Source of the DNA: Triatoma infestans
Lineage: Eukaryota > Arthropoda > Insecta > Hemiptera > Reduviidae
Direction of reading: 5' to 3'
Assembly (NCBI GenBank): GCA_011037195.1
Contig: JAAEAF010014414.1
Span: forward strand, 62,001-126,000
Length of the DNA: 64,000 nt
Each line of letters starts with the position of its first letter. Positions within the stretch are counted from its first letter, which is position 1. The notes under the pieces were generated by a model, which saw only the letters and a list, made by a program, of their open reading frames with translations, ran no database searches and was not told where the DNA came from. Positions 33,980 to 44,561 of the stretch are shown one piece after another. Made by a program: the position numbers and the translations under genes.

Positions 33980-35099
33980 CACACAGTATACATTATCTTG
34001 ATACATCTTCTGTATCGCACGAATCAATCTCTACTCTATACCTGCTTCATCTAGTGCTAGGCACATTCTCTCTCTAGAGATTTCATCGTAGTCCTTATCC
34101 AGATCAATAAATGCCAGATGCAACTCCTTATCCCTCCTTGCCGTGCATTTATCTATTAATTGCCTTAAAATTAAAATGTTATCTACACATGATCTCCCAG
34201 CTGTAAATCCACTCTGTTGCTGAGGGGTCGCATATTTCATTTCTGTTCTGTTTTTTAATATTCTTCCCAACACGCTGGCTATGGAACTTTGTACACATAC
34301 ATCCCTGTAATTCCCACATACGGTTTTTATCCCCTTTCTTATAAATTGATGAGAGATATCCCATTCTTATGTCTTCCGGAATCCTACCACCTCTCATTAT
34401 TGAATTAAACAGAGTAAGCAATGCCTAGACCAAGACTGGTTCTCCGGCTTTTATAAGTTCTACTGGGATGCTCCCAGGGCCAGGCGCTTTTCCATTTTTT
34501 GTTTCTTTCAGGGCTCTCCACACTTCCTTCTCCTCTATTAAAATCTCTTCCCAATCCTCCTGCATTTTCCAGTACTCCATGAAACCGACTCTGCTTTCCA
34601 TGTATACATTTTTATAACTCTCCCACTTTTCCTCACTTATTGTCTGAATTACATTCCGTTGAGAAGTATTTCTTGTAGACCCTTCAGCACTCGCCATGCC
34701 TCCCTGGATCTATTAAATCCTAAACATCCATTTATCCCGTTACAAGTTTTCTCCCACTACTCATTTTTACCCTTTTCGACCCGCTTCTTTACTAAAACTT
34801 TTATTCTTCTATATTCCCTCCGATCCATTCCCGCTTTCGAACTTGACCATTTCTGATATGCCGCTTTCTTACACTCAACTGCATCCTTCACCTCTTCACT
34901 CCACCATTCCTTCTTTTGCCACCTTCCTCCACCTCTCCTAACGCTTCCTTCGCGGCTTCCTGCACACAATGTTTCAAATGCTCAAATCTTTCTATAGCAT
35001 CTTCCTCTTTATCCAATTGCAACTTTTGCTCCAATCTTCATCTTTACAACCTATAACACTTTCGATCCTTAGTAATTGTAAATTGTATTTAGGTTCGAT

Positions 35100-35890
35100 C
35101 CTTCATTCTCTCCAGATGTTTCGGTTGCTTTGAATGGGAATCTCTTCCGCCAAGCCAGGGTGTATGCACTTTCGCCTGTAATAAAAAATGGTCTGTCCTC
35201 TAAATACTCTCACGTCTTGTACTTGAAAGGAATTTTTAATGCAATAATCAATTATTGATCTTAAATTTCTAGCTGGCTGATACCACGTATATCTATGTAC
35301 GTCCTTGTTTTGGAAGAAGATATTTTGTACCTTCAAATCAATACGTCACACGTCTCTAATAAACGATCCCCATTTTTATTCTTTACAGCATCCCCATACC
35401 GACCTACTACCTCAGTGTCCACAGTACTCTCCACTCTCGCATTCGAATCCCCAGGATCATTATCTCTTCGTCAGATTTCGCGTCCTTCCAGAAACTGCTC
35501 ATATTTTCATAAAAATCATCTTTCAGCTGCGGCGGTGCATCATTATTTGGCGCATAAACTCCCAATAGCATAACTTTCCTACCATAAACTTCCAGAGTTA
35601 CCTTCAAAATTCCCTTATTAATTTCACTCCAAGATATAATGTTTCTTTTATAGTTACTTTTAAACAAGATTAAGACTTGTGCACTGGCTCTGTTTCCTTT
35701 GTCGACTCCCGACCATATATGTATGTACTTCCCCAGACTTACTGTCCTCTTCCTTTCTTCTTTGTCTCCGTTAAGACTGCTATGTCTAGGTTTCTCCTCT
35801 GAACTTCCTCCGCTACTTGTTTACATTTATTATTCACACCCCTGACGTTCAAAGTTCCGATTGTTAAAATCCGTTTCCGCTGCCGTTGTC
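35100..35890 (-). pseudogene. LINE apurinic-like endonuclease domain, frameshifted
   Basis: The minus strand reads 'ILTIGTLNVRGVNNKCKQVA' and 'EVQRRNLDIAVLTETKK', the first strands of the APE-type endonuclease with its catalytic Asn and Glu. 'VMLLGVYAPNNDAPPQLKDD' and, after frame shift, 'YTWYQPARNLRSIIDYCI' (catalytic Asp and Tyr region) follow. This domain nicks target DNA to prime reverse transcription. Stops and frameshifts disable it. Confidence 0.75.
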
Positions 35891-35969
35891 GATTACCATT
35901 TATCCATCCAGTCTTTCCTATTTGACCTTTTTTAGCCAGTGGTGTTTTTCCGTAGGCGGGGGGAGCATC

Positions 35970-36200
35970 TGTTTTCCTCTAAAGTGTTATTTCAGTTTAT
36001 TATATCATACTATCATTTAATAATATTAACTACAATGAAATGTGACGTGAAAATTCCAAATTAAAGCAAATTGGTTTAAATGCGAATTTACTGAACAGGT
36101 TTTTCACTTTTCTGTGATTTTCTTCATAAAAACAGCCGACGGTTTGTATTGAACACTAATTAGAATTATGTGTGCGATGAAAATTAACCATTTCAGTAAA
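35970..36200 (+). repeat. Repeat family D, 3' part (continues from 32821)
   Basis: Starts with the second copy of TGTTTTCCTCT and continues the D consensus: AAAGTGTTATTTCAGTTTAT, TACTATCATTTAATAATATT and 'TTTCTGTGATTTTCTTCATA'. Confidence 0.7.
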
Positions 36201-36816
36201 AATTGCAGTAGTCCGTTTTGGTTGTAGTCCCCCCCCCATATTAGAGGAGCCCTAGTATTGCGCAAACACAGAAAAACAATCTATGGCGTCATTTTTTCTG
36301 AAACTACGTGGTATCATCTTTAATTAAAGTTTATTTAGTAGATATCCATGGTACCTTGCCAAATTAATGTATTAATAATATAATACTATCACTAATTATC
36401 TTATATATATATATACATAACTGTTTGTTCAGAATATGCCATCAACCCAGTAGTGCACCTTTAATGGTTTCCCCCTGCCCAGTTTTTTTGGCGGCGATTT
36501 TGTGAAAAGAGGGCTTGCTTCTATTTCTTTATCTTCAAACCTAAAACTTGACTACATGCATAGACTTATACATTTGGTTTGAAACATTATTTTCATGTTT
36601 CCCGGTGTTAGAAGCACAGATAAGAAACATTCAATAAAAAAAAAAACAGGTTCGATTTAACATGAAAAAAAAAAGTTTATTTGGTCAATAAATAATCACA
36701 AAGTATTACAAAGCACAAATTATTATAAAGCAATTTCCAATACCAATATAAAATCATTTACATATGTGACATATCATACGGTACTAAAAACTTTTCTTTT
36801 TTAAAGGACGCCAACC
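36201..36816. other. No gene; minor D fragment near 36480-36600
   Basis: AT-rich. The short block GGCGGCGATTTTGTGAAAAG to CATTATTTTCATGTTTCCCGG resembles D. Nothing else is recognised up to the PLE target site. Confidence 0.45.
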
Positions 36817-36828
36817 TTGCGCATATAA
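36817..36828. repeat. Target duplication of the PLE, left copy
   Basis: TTGCGCATATAA, identical to 38193-38204. Confidence 0.75.
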
Positions 36829-36854
36829 GTATAATGCCAAAGTAGTATAAGTAT

Positions 36855-37435
36855 AACGACAAACCTTACGCATATAATGGGTACAATACAAACATCGTTA
36901 ATAAACTCCTCAAAAACGAACCACACCACCGAAATAGGACTGACAAAAAAACAGCAGACAAATTCGCCACATTCACATATATTGGAAGCCACACTACAAA
37001 CTCACCAATTTTTTCAAAAAACTGGGCATTAAGACATCCTTCCGGACAAACAACAAATTAGGCAAAAAACTCCGCACTCGTACCGAGTTCACTGACGTGT
37101 ATGACAGCAGTGGGGTCTACGAGTTGAAGTGCCCGGACTGTGACAACATTTACGTGGGGCAGACCGGCAGAAAAATCAAGGAACGATTTACCGAACACAT
37201 CAGATCATACAAATACGACAAAGTTGACTCAAATTACGCCAATCACCTAAAAACTAACAAACACAAACCCGATGACATAACGACCACGATGAAACTAATA
37301 CACTCTGGCCACAAAGGACGACGACTTGACATAGTAGAACAACTCGAAATATATAAACGAAAAACACAAAACTTAATAAATGAACAGACAAAATTTGCTA
37401 GTGAACCATTATTCAGAACACTCTTCCCACAATAG
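36855..37435 (+). pseudogene. PLE GIY-YIG endonuclease with linker, one frameshift
   Basis: Starts in the linker ('NGYNTNIVNKLLKNEPHHRN', 'TADKFATFTYIGSHTT') and shifts frame by one missing base near 36996-37001. It then stays open to 37435. The endonuclease carries 'SSGVYELKCPDCDNIYVGQT' (the GIY-YIG pair as VYEL...IYVGQTGR), the catalytic Arg/His stretch 'RKIKERFTEHIRSYK' and 'NYANHLKTNKHKPDD' before 'DIVEQLEIYKRK' with the metal-binding Glu (VEQLEI). Two Cys (KCPDCD) sit between the GIY and YIG parts, the zinc-finger-like insert of PLE endonucleases. It would nick target DNA during insertion. Confidence 0.85.
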
Positions 37436-38107
37436 CAACAGAAACACAATTACACACGCAACAAATAGTTCTTAAATAGATTTTAAGGTTAGGTTTAGTT
37501 TTAAATCTACTATGTACATATAACTTTACTAGTTTAGATATATATATATTTAAAAAAAAAGTGCGTATTTGGATGATGTATGTGAGTGATGATGTGACAT
37601 GGTTTGTGGGATGCATAATAATAAAAAACTTAATTATATAAGAAAACATAATTAGGTATACATGCTTGCGAGGATGTGAGGGTTGCGTGAAAAAGTGAAA
37701 GTATGACTGGAATTTCTTAATTCTTTGGAACTGGAAAACTTAACTTAATTATATAAAAAATCGTTCAGTTTTAAACGAATGAATGAATTTAAAATGTTAG
37801 TTTAATCGTTGTTTAATTTTATTTAGATTTATTTTGTGTATCTTATTTTTTATTTTTTGTATATTCTTAATATTTTGGTTAGTTAATTGTGAAATAAGTC
37901 TCCCTCCAACAACAGAGTTTAAAGATTAGACCCCCGCGTCCACTGTAAGAAAAGAATTTGCCCTTTAACAACCCAAACACGTGTTTTCCCACCCATCTGG
38001 CCACATCCCTTTACCTAGTTTAAGAGTTTAGTATTTAAAAATACACCTCAGTTAGTGTGAAACTAAGTCTCTGTACGAGTCTGTGTTGGCACACTGTCTG
38101 AAAAACG

Positions 38108-38145
38108 CATCCTGAAGATGGGCGAACGCCCGAAACCGGTCGATG
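38108..38145 (+). ncRNA. Hammerhead-like ribozyme motif in the PLE terminus
   Basis: Parts in order: helix I strand CAUC (38108-38111), core CUGAAGA (38112-38118), one extra U (38119), helix II GGGC (38120-38123), loop GAAC, GCCC (38128-38131), core GAAA (38132-38135), CCGGUC (38136-38141), helix I strand GAUG (38142-38145). Known hammerheads have CUGANGA, helix II, GAAA, helix III and cleavage after UH. Here the cleavage site would follow C38141. Helix III has no loop, but ACCGGU is self-complementary, so two RNAs could pair there as dimers. The extra U before helix II departs from the textbook fold. PLEs are known to carry hammerheads in their terminal repeats, which fits the context. Confidence 0.6.
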
Positions 38146-38192
38146 ACCACAAAATGAAGCAGGCTACCACGGAAAATGTCTCTGATGCTCTG

Positions 38193-38204
38193 TTGCGCAT
38201 ATAA
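38193..38204. repeat. Target duplication of the PLE, right copy
   Basis: TTGCGCATATAA, identical to 36817-36828. It marks the 3' end of the element just after GATGCTCTG. Confidence 0.75.
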
Positions 38205-38349
38205 AATTTCCCCGTCACTTAACACCTGGATTTTCTTAGCGAATTCATTGTATATTCTTTTAAATGTATTATTATATATGCTTGCAGTATAATATGACAA
38301 AATCCAGAGAATATCTCGCGTCCTACGGTGAAACAATATTGCCAGGCCT

Positions 38350-38725
38350 GAATGCATTGCTATAATTCCAAGTTTGAAAACATCGATTGACCGGAAGTAG
38401 ATTTTTTATTGAACATTTTTTTCCGTTTTTCTCCATTAAAAGACTGACGGATCTATTTAAATTTGACATACTAACTATTTTGTAACCTCTAAGTTTTGTT
38501 TGCAACTTTTTACCGAGAAAGTTCATTTAAAGAAGTTTGGATGGTGAGAGGGAAGTTATGCCTTCCTCAGACAAGTCATTTTATTAAATTTAGATTCTCC
38601 CTTTGATATAAAATTGAAGAAAAGTAAACATTTAGTAAACATTATGTTTGAAATAAATCTAACTAATTATAATTCTGCAAACTGCAGTAAGTAAAGTTGT
38701 GTGAATGTTTCAAGATTGTCGAGGT
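38350..38725 (+). repeat. Repeat family D copy, 3' half
   Basis: TTCCAAGTTTGAAAACATCG, GACCGGAAGTAGATTTTTTA, 'GAGAAAGTTCATTTAAAG', 'ATGCCTTCCTCAGACAAGTC' and the end ACTGCAGTAAGTAAAGTTGT with GTGAATGTTTC. Confidence 0.7.
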
Positions 38726-40994
38726 TTTGGATCAGCAAATGTTAATAAAAAACAATTCAGTGCAATTGGCAGATTTGAAGGAAATTAGCCAGTTAGAATT
38801 GTCAAAATATATATAGCTGGGCAACTTAGTTTTGAACCTGTGGGCGGAGTCAAATGACGTCATAGCTGTTAGAAAGCTTTGGTAATGGGCGGAACTTAAC
38901 TCATGGATGCCAGAATTGGTGATTTGGCGGAAAACCGTGTTTACACAATTTAGAAAATTTTCGTACAACAGCAGCAAGAGAAAGTGAAGAAAACATTGCG
39001 ATGATTAGTTTGGTAGTGAAAAAAATAAATTGAAAATGCTAAATCCGAGGTAAATAAATTAGAAAATTAAATTTAGAAAAAAAATTATTAATTATACATG
39101 TTACATCTTCCGGATGAGGAATGCCTCCCTGAATAGGGATTTTAAGAGACTTTTGGCTAGGTCTAAAAGAACCAATAGAATTTTAGAGAAAATATTTGAT
39201 ATTAAATTATTTATTAATTTTTATTATTAAACTACAATTTTTTTTTTTTTTTAATTAACTAATACAATAAGAATGAGGTAATGCTGAATAATAAATATTT
39301 CCTGTTTGTCAGTATGATCGAGAGAGCAGTGAATGGAAGGAAAGAGGCCATCGATGTGTTTTTTTATCATCAGTTCATTCCACACAGAGATATTTGTAAT
39401 ATAGTAAACACTAGGTAGTTTGATATATATATATATTTCAAATGTGTTTTCTTATTTCAGCATTAAATAGTAAACTCATAGTGGCCTTGTTTCTATGTGT
39501 TTGTGTGTGTGTGCGCCATGATCTTACTGTGTAGATAGTAGTGGGGGCACTATTGCCTCCCCTCTATATCCTACTGCATGCATACACACACGCGCACAGT
39601 AATACCAGTTCTCAACCCCGAGAAACAACGCCAGCACACTCTGTCGGCCCGAACTCCACTAAATACAGATCAACACTTCTATATCGCCACCAGGCCTGGC
39701 CCAGCTGTATATTACATGTCTGTATGTTATGTTCCAATCCTACCCACTAGACGGCGTATCTTGTATATTTCTTTTCCTTTTCACTCTTTCAAAACTACAT
39801 TAGGCTTCTTCTATTTTAATTATTCATTCTCCTTTCTCTTGAAGTAATTTCTTTTTAACCAAACACGTTACTAATTTCACCATCAGCCAGCTTTTTTATT
39901 TTATTTATTTTACAACTTCATCGGTTAATTGTTAAATCATATGACTTCTTTTTCAAGCTGCTTTCATTTATTATAACCTTTAAACACGTACACACTGGCT
40001 TATGCCTGTACAATTTCATGGCTACACAGAATTATGTAAGTTAAATATATATTTTTTTCCTATTTGAACATTTACACACATACATTAACACAAATGAACA
40101 CATGTTTGACATATATTTCTCCGCAAAAATTATCGACGTTTAATTTTTTTTTTTTAATATTATCTTATCTTTGATTTCAATTTAAGTCATTTTATTTATT
40201 TAATATTAATTTTTTCTTTTTACAGATGAGCAGATAGATTAGTTTGTTGACATTAAGTCAAACATGAGATCAAGCACAATATACTTCTGGAAAAGGTATG
40301 TCAGTTTTATACCTAATTATGTAATAAATAACTCAAAAGATTTTTATTAAAAATAATGAAATTAAAACTAATAACACTTGATAATTTGCAACAAACAAAA
40401 AAAATCAAATATTTAAAGAGCTTAGCATAAATAAATACGCCGTGACTCCCTTTGGATCCGCCTACTTAGGCAAAACCACCAACGCACGGGAGTCCCAAGT
40501 CTTTATTCCTTCTCCGTACATAATATCGGTTATATTTTCTGCTAATGTAGAGAAGTTATTCCAAATGAAAGAGTCGTGTATTATATTGTTTAAAGATCTA
40601 GTAATTATGAAATGTATCATTTACTCATTCATAATTTTATGCTAATCCGAGTGTTGCTAAATTAAATTGGTGTCTTTTTTACATATCCTCTATTTGGGGG
40701 GGGGGTCGGCTCTCTACGGGGCCCCCTAGAAAAGTAAATATATATTGATAATATTGTAATAATTTTCTTAATTACATTATTATCATCTTCAATAATTAAT
40801 TATCTTGTTATTAACATAAATATTATTATTATATAACAATTAAATAAAATTAGAAAAGAAACATAGTATTTAGGGTGATTGCGATAGTGTAAAGAGAAAT
40901 TTTGGATACCGGTTGAATAGAGGACATTTTTGATGTTATAAAATTGATTTTTATCTGAAAGAAATTATAAATTTCTAATTGGTTAAAAACAAAA
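38726..40994. other. No gene recognised
   Basis: AT-rich apart from a more GC-rich stretch at about 39540-39760, whose open frames (+) have no domain. A G-run lies at 40696-40706. Nothing identified. Confidence 0.5.
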
Positions 40995-41730
40995 TAAATC
41001 TGGTGTGAAACACTCACACAACTTTCTCGCTCTAATTATTATAATGTAATCAAGAAATTTTCTTTAAAATTGCAACGTTACGTTTACGTATACTTGGGCT
41101 GGCCATAAAAGTGATGGTGGGGATTTTAATTGTATACTGGAGCTGCCTTATATGGAGTGCTGTAGGTCAAAACTAAGAAAGCTTATGCAAAATTTAATTT
41201 TAAACTAACCTCATACTTCCAATTTATTTCCCTCTAAATCATTTTTTTTTTTGAAAAATGTTTTAAATAGAAGTGACACATTTATAAATATACAGATAGC
41301 ATTCCAGGTTTGAAGAAAATCGTAACAGTTGTTAAGAAAATTTCAAGAACCTGTTCTGTAAAATTATTGCACTTTTGGTAAACCGATTTTCTTCAAATCT
41401 GAAATTCTACACTTTAGAGAACTGCATAACGCTCCTGTTCCTTCAGAAAATCAATTTTCTCGGGAAAATGTGTAAAATAAAAGTAATAGGTATGTATGTG
41501 TACGAAGTTTAAGAAAATTGCGAAAACTGAAAAAAACATTCGGTAAAATCGCACGTCCGGTTTATGGATTTTGTACGCAAACACACACATTCACATAGAG
41601 ACAATCAGCTAAAACAATTTTGTTTTAGTGTTTAGGGGACCACAAATCATGTATTTCCTGGGAAAACATTGAAAATCTGGCAGTTCGCAATACGTCCTCT
41701 TGCTACTAGGAGTAAGAGAAAGTAAAAAGT
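40995..41730 (-). repeat. Repeat family D copy, reverse, both ends visible
   Basis: The reversed 3' end has GTGTGAAACACTCACAC at 41003-41019, a 6-bp stem (GTGTGA/TCACAC) with a 5-nt loop, followed by AACTTTCTCGCTCTA. The reversed 5' end is CTACTAGGAGTAAGAGAAAG at about 41700-41727. The body is shortened relative to the prototype. Confidence 0.75.
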
Positions 41731-42069
41731 TCCTAATGTCGGCCTAATCGAAGTAAACATAAAAAAAATAATCCAATGTATTATCGGAAACTTGGAATTT
41801 ATTCGTATTGGTTTAAATAAAGCCTATCAAATTTGTTGTTTTGAATTTGCAATATTGTTTTCTGTGTGCATTCATTGCAAAGTGTGCAATATAGTTTTCT
41901 CCATGCTTCACAAAGTGGGCAATGTTGTTTTCTTCATGTATTACAAAGTTCAAAAAAAATTTTTGAAAAAACTGTCATTAAATACGTTAAGATTTTTGTT
42001 TGCTCGTGTATTATGAAAATAATAATTGATAATTAATATTTATGTATGTGGATATCGTAATAATCATAA

Positions 42070-42600
42070 AAAAAAATCTGGTGTGAAACACTCACACAAC
42101 TTTCTGTTACTCTAGTTTATGAAATTGTAATACAAATTTTCTACAATCTTATAATTTTCACTAAATGTTTGTCTTCAGTTTTGTATCAACGGGAGAATGT
42201 AAACTCAATATAGCGACTATCTCGGAGGAGAGCATAACCTCCTCCCCTCACCTCCGCCGCACTAATTCTTTAATGAATTTCTCGGAAGAATGTTTCAAAC
42301 AGTGATAAATCTCTATATTCATAGTCAGTGTACCAAATTTAATGAAATTCGTCGGTGCTTTTACGGAGAAAATCGCTAAAACTGAAAAAAAAATCAGTAA
42401 AAACAAACCTCCGGTTTCCTGAAACACGAAATTTTGTCAAAATATATTATTCTATTTAGATTACGCAATTATATAAAAATGGAAAATAGCACTTTAGAGG
42501 AAAACTTCACCAAAATTCCGCTGAAATGGCTTCACCCAGAGAAATGTTGCAAATAAAAGTTGCAGCTCTTTATATGTGTAGTTCACATACTTTTTTCCCC
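42070..42600 (-). repeat. Repeat family D copy, reverse, 3' part
   Basis: Begins with TCTGGTGTGAAACACTCACA and CAACTTTCTGTTACTCTAG, then D body in reverse to 'GAAATGTTGCAAATAAAAGT' and GCAGCTCTTTATATGTGTAG. Confidence 0.75.
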
Positions 42601-42769
42601 TACGCCATTACTTCCTAATCAGCCATTCTACGTCGCGCAGCCCAGTATAAAAAGGCTGCGCTAGCTAGCGATTGGTGTTGTTCGTTTAGTTGGATATCCA
42701 GGGGGCAGGTGAGAACAAACTTGGACACGAACATCTCCCCCCCCCCGTTGACATACTTAGTTTAATGAA
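42601..42769. other. Short non-repeat segment
   Basis: Slightly more GC-rich stretch between two D copies (CAGCCCAGTATAAAAAGGCT and onward). TATAAAAA occurs at 42646, but no gene follows. Confidence 0.3.
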
Positions 42770-43340
42770 AATCCCTGGAACCGTGTTAGAGATGATAGCA
42801 GAAAACGGAAGAATACTTTTCAGTAAAAGCGCACTTTCGGTCCTCTGATTTTCTTCAAACTCGGAATTTCGACAGCATATTTAATTCTCATTAATATTAT
42901 TTAGATGATAGAATTGTGTAATAAATTCAACTAGCACTTTAGAGGAAACCCTTGCCTCAAATGTGCGATTAAATAAATTTCCTGGAGAAAGGTTTCAAAT
43001 AAAAATTGTAGCTCTTTGTTTGTGTACATTGATGTAACAATTGCTCGCCATCGTTTTCGAGAATATCACGAAAAACTAAATAAAAAAATCAATCAAGTCA
43101 CACGTCCGGCTGATGGATTTTACCCGGAATCTTTGTGTTTGATGCAGTGGCAGTTCCTACAATTTTTTGTACGAACTTCTTGCAATTTTCTGTTTGTGAA
43201 ATATTCTGTTCATACACACCTACACACATTCACCTAAGACCATTCGAAGAACCATTTTTTTTGGACTGTGAGAAATCAAAACGGTGGATAGACACGTTGA
43301 AAGCTCAATGTATCGGCCCGGTCGCAATACTTACTGTTAG
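42770..43340 (-). repeat. Repeat family D copy, reverse
   Basis: Reverse D blocks: AAAGCGCACTTTCGGTCC, TAATATTATTTAGATGATAG, AATTTCCTGGAGAAAGGTTT, GAATATCACGAAAAACTAAA and ACACGTCCGGCTGATGGATT. It ends GGTCGCAATACTTACTG. Confidence 0.7.
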
Positions 43341-43784
43341 TTACAAAAAGGCATAATTTAATTTTATCTTTTACGATTTATATTAAATTGTTATTAATGT
43401 TTTCATTAAACATTTAAGTTATTAATGTGTAATTTAATATAGCGAAATTAATAATACATAGTTGGTACAATAACAACTATATCAAAATATGCTGCAAAAG
43501 ACTGTTGTAACTATTAATTATTATAACTATTATTGTGAAGTTGTTTGGCATTGGATCGTGTAAAATATTGTTAAGAATGGCCAGGTTTGACCAAAAGCCA
43601 GAATGGATTATTCGCCAACGTTTCCATAATTTTTATTTCTTTTACTGCAAGGCTAAAAAATATTTTGAATGTCTGGGTTGTAAGATGCAATGAAAATGTT
43701 GTTATCAAGGTGGCTGTGTCACATTTCACAATGGCTCATCACACCACAATCTTGATATACAAACATTTTCATTACACCTTACAA
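43341..43784. other. No gene recognised
   Basis: AT-rich. The open frame at 43587-43805 (+) has no domain. Confidence 0.4.
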
Positions 43785-44020
43785 GAGACGGGATTAGCTC
43801 AGTGATTAGTGCACTGGACTCTCATGCGGAGGTCCCGGGTTCGAGACCAGCAGTGCTGAACAGATTTTCTCTTCCTAGGAGCCTCTACAGCTCACTGTCC
43901 GGTGATAGACAGGATTCTCTAGTGAGAGGACGAAAGAACACTGTCTGTAGGCCGGCAGTGCAATTAAGAAGGCTCTGGGCAACAATGACCATAGATGTTG
44001 ACGTGCTTTAAAAAAAAAAT
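43785..44020 (+). repeat. tRNA-derived SINE, full-length copy
   Basis: The head looks like a tRNA: box A TAGCTCAGTGATTAGTGC (43795-43812) and box B GGTTCGAGACC (43838-43848). The body (CCTAGGAGCCTCTACAGCTC, ACTGTCCGGTGATAGACAGG) and an A-run at 44010-44019 follow. Parts of the body recur at 29555-29655 and 57598-57755. SINEs are copied by LINE machinery. The LINE partner is not clear, since no shared 3' end was seen. Confidence 0.8.
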
Positions 44021-44034
44021 TACACATTATACTA

Positions 44035-44561
44035 TCAGAGGAAGTATTACGGTCTTGTCAAATTTTGAAATTGAGTTTCACAGGAAATACATGTTTTGAG
44101 TACGAAAAAACTGTATCTAGCGAATAGTCTGTATGTGTGTGTGTTAATCTCAAAAACTAAGAAAAATTGCGGAAACATGGTATTCCGTTTGGGTATTCCC
44201 CCCGCATATGTCACAAAGGTTTCGAGTTAAATCCATCAACTGGAAATAAATGCGACTTTACTGATTTTGTTTTCTTCAGTTTTTCGCAATTTTCTTGAAT
44301 CGCCCCATTAAACTTCGTACGAGTATACTACCTACACACATGAATATCTATCATTTTTACTTGTGACATTTTCTGCTCTGGAGGAACAGTAGCGTTATGC
44401 TTTTTTCTAAAATACCATTCCATTAAAATTATGGTTCTGCCACCTTTATAATATTAATGTACATTGGAAGCGTTGCAAGGATTTCAAATTTGAGGAAAAT
44501 CGTAGCCGGAAGTGCGATTTTACAGAATTTAAACTTATATGATCATTTCCTTTAAATTGAG
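44035..44561 (+). repeat. Repeat family D copy, 5' part (split by family C hairpin)
   Basis: AGAGGAAGTATTACGGTCTT, TTTCACAGGAAATACATGTT, a short GT tract, 'AAAATTGCGGAAACATGG', 'AATTTGAGGAAAATCGTAGC'. It continues with D-like sequence after the hairpin (44807-44975). Confidence 0.65.

Larger units (their letters stand above)
33400..34697 (-). pseudogene. LINE reverse transcriptase domain, interrupted
   Basis: On the minus strand: 'EKEVWRALKETKNGKAPGPG' and 'SIPVELIKAGEPVLV' (RT blocks 0-1), 'IPEDIRMGYLSSIYKKGDKN', 'QQSGFTAGRSCVDNILILRQ', 'LHLAFIDLDKDYDEISRE' (motif A), 'TSKGLKQGGCLSPTLFKIYL' (motif B) and FADDQ (motif C, about 33575-33589, the catalytic Asp pair). Then 'NKTEYMVVAGSEKEDLLVDG'. 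A 206-bp PLE terminus is inserted between motifs A and B, and there are several stops. Confidence 0.8.
32822..35969 (-). mobile_element. RTE-like non-LTR retrotransposon, nearly complete
   Basis: Flanked by an 11-bp direct repeat TGTTTTCCTCT (32811-32821 and 35970-35980) within a D repeat that is colinear on both sides. Read on the minus strand, the order is endonuclease, reverse transcriptase, C-terminal domain. The 3' end has a short AAGTAAGTAAGAGG repeat rather than a long poly-A, typical of RTE-clade LINEs. About 2.9 kb remains after subtracting the internal PLE insertion. Frames are broken in several places. The clade name is inferred from tail type, domain order and short length. Confidence 0.85.
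36829..38192 (+). mobile_element. Penelope-like element, 5' truncated
   Basis: A 1364-bp insertion flanked by the 12-bp direct repeat TTGCGCATATAA (36817-36828 and 38193-38204). It keeps the linker after the reverse transcriptase, the GIY-YIG endonuclease, an AT-rich 3' non-coding region (37436-38060) and a terminal repeat with a hammerhead-like motif. The reverse transcriptase itself is missing, as in most 5'-truncated PLE copies. The same terminus occurs alone at 17529-17701 and 33774-33979. Confidence 0.85.

Noticed and set aside
43785..43860. Functional tRNA gene
   Set aside because: Boxes A and B are good but no proper acceptor stem closes, and a shared non-tRNA body plus A tail follow, so it is a SINE head.
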